Source: Hyposmocoma kahamanoa (taxonomy: Eukaryota > Arthropoda > Insecta > Lepidoptera > Cosmopterigidae). From it: 64,000 nucleotides of DNA. A program made the position numbers and the translations under genes. The stretch spans positions 8,888,730 through 8,952,729 of the forward strand of contig NW_020654289.1 in NCBI RefSeq assembly GCF_003589595.1, read 5' to 3'. The notes under the pieces are model-generated. The model saw nothing but the letters and a program-made list of their open reading frames with translations. It was not told where the DNA came from and ran no database searches. Positions 58,901-64,000 of this stretch are shown here, piece after piece (positions within the stretch are counted from its first letter, which is position 1; each line of letters opens with the position of its first letter).

Positions 58901-61900
58901 GCGTTTTTCGCCTAATTTAGACGCGCTTTCAAGATATTACCAAAAAGTAACAAAATAGGCGTTAATTTTTATTAACTTTTTTACTGGTACAATATGTGAA
59001 AATAGCAACCCTAGTACAAACAGGGAAACTGCCTTTATGTACATACAATAAGATTTTTTTACGAAAATATTTTTCGCATAGTAAAATTATAGAAATTTTA
59101 TTAGTACATAGAACTCGTTGAATTTTACCCAGTAGATATACCTTAGAGGATGGAATAAAATTCCATAGTCTAAGACATATACACAAAACAGTTTCATGTT
59201 ATTATTATGTCATTGTATTGACAAAAAAAATCTGGACACTAGAAGAAAGTAAAATGTGAAAAAACTTTTTTTAAACCTTCCAAGGACTACGCAATAACAG
59301 CCAAAAGTGCTGCTAAAAGACGGCTAGGCCCCAGAAACAGGCGTCAGTCCAAATAGGTAGCGTAGTGTAGAGGGAAGAGTAGAGTTTATAATTTACATTA
59401 ATATTTATTCATTAAATTTTCTTCAGTCGAGAACTCGAGACACAAAGACCTCGGTGTTTTGTTAGAGTAGAGAGATTGATATCGGTCCCGCGTGTCGCCG
59501 ACTAATTGGCTGGCTGTGCCACAAACAACCAAACATTAGGTGCCACCGTCGAATTGGAAGCACTTCCAAACCTATGCAGGGGAATCAAACATTTTTTCAA
59601 ATATTATCTTTTCAATCTGATGACGGCAGGGTCCTTTTTTACAACATTGGTGCAGAATACATATACCTTAATTAGCCATAAAGTATTCAGGTGTGCTTGT
59701 GGTGTTGAGACTCGTAAAATTTAATTTAATGAATTCACTTACATCTTCGGTCTTACAATCATATTACCTTTAGTTAAGTTATAGTATTGTGACATATGTA
59801 ACTTATTTTAGCACATACTTGTATGAATACTCACTTACAAGAGTTCCAAAATGTTTTCAACCCCTCATTATTTTAGGCGTAAATGGAAAGCATGATTCGC
59901 CACTTTTATCGGACAAATGTTTTAGGAAACGGTGGAGTTAGCTGTTATTCAAAGGGCTAATATCACACGCCGGACTGTCTGTCTGTCTGTTCCCATATAA
60001 TTGACACGTTTCTCAAAGAATTACGGCCGAAAATCACACTTTCTATAATAACCTAAATATACACTGAAGGCAGAGTTTTAATTTTGTTTCGTGAAGTGAG
60101 GTGAAAGGAAATCAATCAAAATTGTTTATACATTTGCTACTTTTGCCCATATGGTGTAAAACACATTACTATTACTTTGTAACTTGAAATGTAATGTACG
60201 CAACGTTGTAATTTTAAGAGAAAGGCGGAAAAAATATGTTACAATTCGTGAGTATGTGCCGCAACATAGAAAATTACCCAAATAAAAATAATATAATACC
60301 TAACAATGATTGACTTTTGGAGTACCTTTCGAACATTTGTTAAGTATAAAATGATTGGTGTTAACATAACCGATAGTAATCATAAAAAAAACATCAACAT
60401 AATATCATTACTTCAATTAAAACAGTTCTAATTTTAAAATAAAACTTGTAAAGTTTAGAAAACATCAAAAACAAAAATCGATAATGATCTCGCCCGCTAA
60501 GTGTTAACCAATAACGCCGCCGCGTGTAAATATCGATCGATGTGGCGATGCCCATAGATCTGTTGATGAAATAATTGACACTCCAGCCGGTCGATGGAAA
60601 AAATTAAACAAAAACTTTCAATTTCAACTTTTTCTTGGCTCTCGATAGAGATAGATTGGCGTGTTTTAAAAGTTGCAAAAAAATATTCACACGGGGTTAA
60701 GTGCTTTTTAGAACCCTCGTAGCTGTCGCGTAGCGTGGGTCTACGCATGTTATCTTTCGTAGACTACTTACATGTATACTAAAGACTTTAACGCGCGACG
60801 TATGTGTTTAAACAAAATTTTTTAATGATCTAAAGTTATTATAGCTCTATACTTACTTAGATATGTATTCACCACAAAAATTAGTACTTCAATGTTGGAG
60901 TAACGTATTTTTTATAAATATAATTCCCGGTAAGTTAATATGATAAGCAAGTTTCACGCTGTTATCGGATAGTTCGACAGATCAGAAACTACAATTTACA
61001 ACATTATCAAAACTTTTTAAAACATCTCAAGTTGTAAAAGCGGCTAACAAATAGCAGGGAAGGAAAGCAGTGCATCAGAGTGCAAGTGTAGGAATGCATT
61101 AGTGAGTCTGTAATCATGCGTTGGCCCGGCCTCTAATCATCCGTACCGAGTTTTGGTCTCTACCCGCTTGTATGGGTTTATTTCTCTTCGTAGGCGCTAG
61201 AGGTACGGTATATTTATTACAATTTTGTTAGAAAAACTTACTGAGAACTATTTCAGAGTTTATTGTTTAGCTAAGATTACTTTTATTTGACGTGTTTTTA
61301 GAACAGGAATATTTAATTAATATGTTACATGAACCGGTCATAATATTATATAAATAGGTACCAGTTATAAAGACATCTATTTCAGTTTAACTACATTTTA
61401 TATTTCGAATTGTCAGAAACATTTTCACTTATTACTTATAATAACAATTTTGAACTCTTTTTACTAACTCTATTCATATTTTTAATCATTTGAAAAGGGT
61501 AACAATACTTACAATAGCCGTAAAGGGATCAAATATACATTCATGTTATTGTTAAGAGATCAGTGGATGCGCTGGTCAACTATTGTTGTAAAATAAAACG
61601 TTAGAGAGACTAATTGAAATGCTACATTACGTCAGCGATGGCGCGGGCGCAGGGCGGAGATTGGGGCACTGCCTTTACAAATATAAAACAATCATTAAGA
61701 CAGTTCAAAGAGCGGCGCTGAGTAATGCAATGGTGTGTTATGGTGCAAGTGAGGAGATACTTCAGGTGGTTAACACAGACAGTCACCGCGGTGTTAAGGC
61801 CCATTTTCTATAACGTATGCATCGCGGCAGTTTTTGTAGCGGCGTACCGCGTCGTTACGTGTCCCTAGCATTTACGAAACACATTTGTCATACTGATAAA

Positions 61901-63502
61901 AAAAATACACAAAATTGTATATGTACCCATTCTTTCCTTTTTTAATATTGTTATTAACCAATTACAAAACTGTGAGAAATATTAAAGATCAGGAATTGAC
62001 TTAAATGCATTTGAAATCTATGCATGACCTTACTATGAAGACCAAGCAAGAAGAACCAACAAGCAAGATCAACCACATCTCACTCGTATAACTTATCCCA
62101 CGCATTGGCTTGCGCCTCGTCATCGCGCGGCGCTTTTCAATTCACGTCTCAAACGTTTGGGTACTCCCCCACAACGCGTCGACACAAAGGCCGCCGTTTG
62201 CCGCCTCGTTATGTAAAATCGGCCAAACAAAGCCGCGGATCGCTTTCTTACAAAACTCATTCGACTCAAATTAACAATGGCCCTTGACACGACCATTACA
62301 TCTAGATCTCTGCAACAGTTTTCACACTTCTCTAGCAAAGCTTAATTTTTCTGGTTAATCGGTAACAATAACATGAGCGTAAATAGAGGCGAGATTGCAG
62401 CCTTGTTTTTGAAACAATAGGTGCGCCAATCACGCGGAGTGGGGTGGACTGTGTGGAAATGTTTTTCTTAGTATTCATATATTGATCTTTTATGTGTGTG
62501 ATAATATTATTATAATGCGTGGGATTTCCACAATTATAATACTGGCAAATCTTAACTCAGCATGGCGTCTTACCTACAATCTTTTAAATATGTACATTTG
62601 TCCCAGCGCAAATTGCATGATGTATATGACATAGTATGTTTACATGCACACTAAATAGTCCTTGTGAAACTTTTCTCGTTGTTTGAAATAGATAATCTTA
62701 TTTTAAAAGTAAGAAATATATATTTCATTAAAAAGCCTTAACCTCTGAAGGGACATGGACAAGGTGGTCTCAGCCGTTACGAAACCAAAACAAAATACGA
62801 AGAATATTTGGAGACAACCTCTTTCGACCAGCCCGGTAGAGTCAAGGGTCACATCGAAAGACTTCAGCTTTCCGACTAAAAGAATGCTTGTGCAAACAGC
62901 GTGTGTCAAGCGGCAGCCAAACATACGGATGGACAAACATACACATATACACATGCATGTACATTATGTGTTTGTGCTTATAGATACTTGTTCTTCAATA
63001 GAATAGCGTTTCTTTTGTCCGACCAGTGCCACCTATGTTTCTCTGTTGTATGTTCGTAGAAATAACACATTTGCTGTTACTGTAGATATAAATAATGCAC
63101 TAACCTAAACACTCCACATCACCATCATTGTCAACTCCACGGGTCTTCGAAGCAAGGGGATTATTTTAATTTTTTTATGATACCAAGAGACAAACGCACA
63201 ATTCATGGGCCTGGTGGTAGGCGGCACGCCTGTCCATAATATTGGCATCACAAAGATCTGAGACATTCCCGGCCTGATTAAGCGATAGACCATCACGTTG
63301 ACTAAATGTGGTGTGGTGGTCGTCAAAAGTTGTGGACCACCTTCCACATGCAGCTGTTTTCACGACGTTTTCCTTCTCCGTTAGCGAGAGGGTATCACTA
63401 CAAGTCCATTACACAGGTTCCAAAAATATGAATTAATTGATTAAATGCCATTTTATTTTCTGCTTGTAATGAAACCGAAAAAAAAATTATTTTACAATTT
63501 AA
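55917..63502. other. Intergenic or intronic DNA, no gene recognised
   Basis: AT-rich sequence with scattered GC-rich patches (about 56,330-56,500, 57,590-57,660, 62,100-62,260). Small frames at 59,506, 60,497, 62,120 and 62,755 have no motifs or splice context. A TACCTTAGAGGATGGAATAA block at about 59,140-59,160 recurs inverted near 18,845 and 18,990. It could be an intron of the minus-strand gene ending at 54,049. Confidence 0.4.
63172..63265 (-). repeat. Diverged fragment of dispersed GGGACGAA repeat
   Basis: CAAACGCACAATTCATGGGC, GGCGGCACGCCTGTCCATAA and the following block correspond, with divergence, to the end of the copy at 51375-51687. Downstream at 63,361-63,410 is the GACGTTTTCCTTCTCCGTTA tail common in lepidopteran repeats. 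Confidence 0.5.
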
Positions 63503-63774
63503 AAAACCGACCTTAAAAGATCGGAATCTATTTGCCAAGTTTTATTGAAATCGACTACCGGAAAGTGCGATAAACCGGATTGAAACCCTAGTTTACCACC
63601 CTCAGAGGTAGAATATTTTCTTAAAATTTAAATGAGACTAGTTCTGAGGTACCCTCTTTTCAAGAGAAAAAAAATCATCAAAATCGGATCACAAATGCCA
63701 AAGTAATCGCATAAAACAAACACAAAAAATACAGTCGAATTGAGAACCTCCTCCTTTTTCATGAAGTCGGTTTT
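63503..63774 (+). repeat. AACCTCCTCC element, most complete copy
   Basis: AAAACCGACCTT at the left and GAAGTCGGTTTT at the right form terminal inverted repeats of a ~272 bp element. The body has ATCTATTTGCCAAGTTTTAT, GAATATTTTCTTAAAATTTA and GTCGAATTGAGAACCTCCTC. The inverted ends fit a MITE, i.e. a non-autonomous DNA transposon. Confidence 0.8.
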
Positions 63775-63794
63775 AATCTAAAATAAAGATAAAT

Positions 63795-64000
63795 CGCTGC
63801 GTTTCAAGAACAGTTGCTCAATCCAAAATTGACCCTATTTTGACTTGTTATTAAGATTTATTCAGAAAATGCCAAATTTTGTTGCGATTGGGATTCCAAG
63901 ATTTTCATTGCATAGAGCAATCACATGACAACATAAGGTGGTCTACAATTCGCTAACTTTGAGCGACAGACGCTTGTCAGCTTTATAACCATCTCGCTGA
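63795..64000 (+). repeat. AAGAATAGTGG repeat, cut by the right edge
   Basis: Starts TTCAAGAACAGTTGCTCAAT and CCAAAATTGACCC, and reaches TTGAGCGACAGACGCTTGTC at the edge. It parallels 52285-52483. It follows directly on the AACCTCCTCC element. Confidence 0.5.

Noticed and set aside
62755..63006. 83-aa frame with CA-rich coding (HTHIHMHVH)
   Set aside because: Driven by a CACATA-type simple sequence; no conserved domain.

Overview
The window is nuclear DNA of an insect, almost certainly a ditrysian moth or butterfly. It is AT-rich, has spliced genes with GT-AG introns, and carries many short non-autonomous repeats of lepidopteran type. The FKBP46 N-terminus is close to the Spodoptera protein as I remember it. 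No bacterial, viral or CRISPR features were seen.

Layout. At 1-786 (-) lies a fragment of a secreted chitin-binding (peritrophin-A) protein that runs off the left edge. From 787 to about 11,900 there is repeat-rich intergenic DNA: foldback elements, a tRNA-derived SINE, LINE relics and a long inverted repeat built from truncated THAP zinc-finger segments. At 12.0-27.9 kb (+) sits a YEATS-domain gene of AF9/ENL type: a CpG-rich promoter, a probable short first coding exon, an 11 kb intron, then two coding exons. From 28.7 to 35.2 kb is a transposon graveyard: a Ty3/Gypsy remnant fused to a decayed Ty1/Copia element, a Tc1 remnant, and an inverted pair of one ~320 bp repeat on either side. From 35.7 to 55.9 kb the window is gene-dense: UPF0729 (C18orf32-like, +), FKBP46 (-), ribosomal protein eS17 (+), ubiquitin hydrolase USP3 (+, ten coding exons, with a Penelope-like relic in intron 5) and an unrecognised long coding exon (-). 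From 55.9 kb to the right edge I see no convincing gene.

Gene relations. UPF0729 and FKBP46 converge; FKBP46 and eS17 are head-to-head with about 0.5 kb between start codons; USP3 and the unknown exon converge. Three products act in the nucleus by family knowledge: the YEATS protein (acyl-lysine reader family), FKBP46 (nucleoplasmin-like prolyl isomerase) and USP3 (histone H2A/H2B deubiquitinase in vertebrates). This is probably coincidental synteny, not an operon.

Method and limits. Splice sites were assigned by eye from GT/AG, phase continuity and remembered family sequences. Exon models of FKBP46, eS17 and USP3 keep frame throughout and are reliable; the YEATS first exon and the limits of most repeats are tentative.
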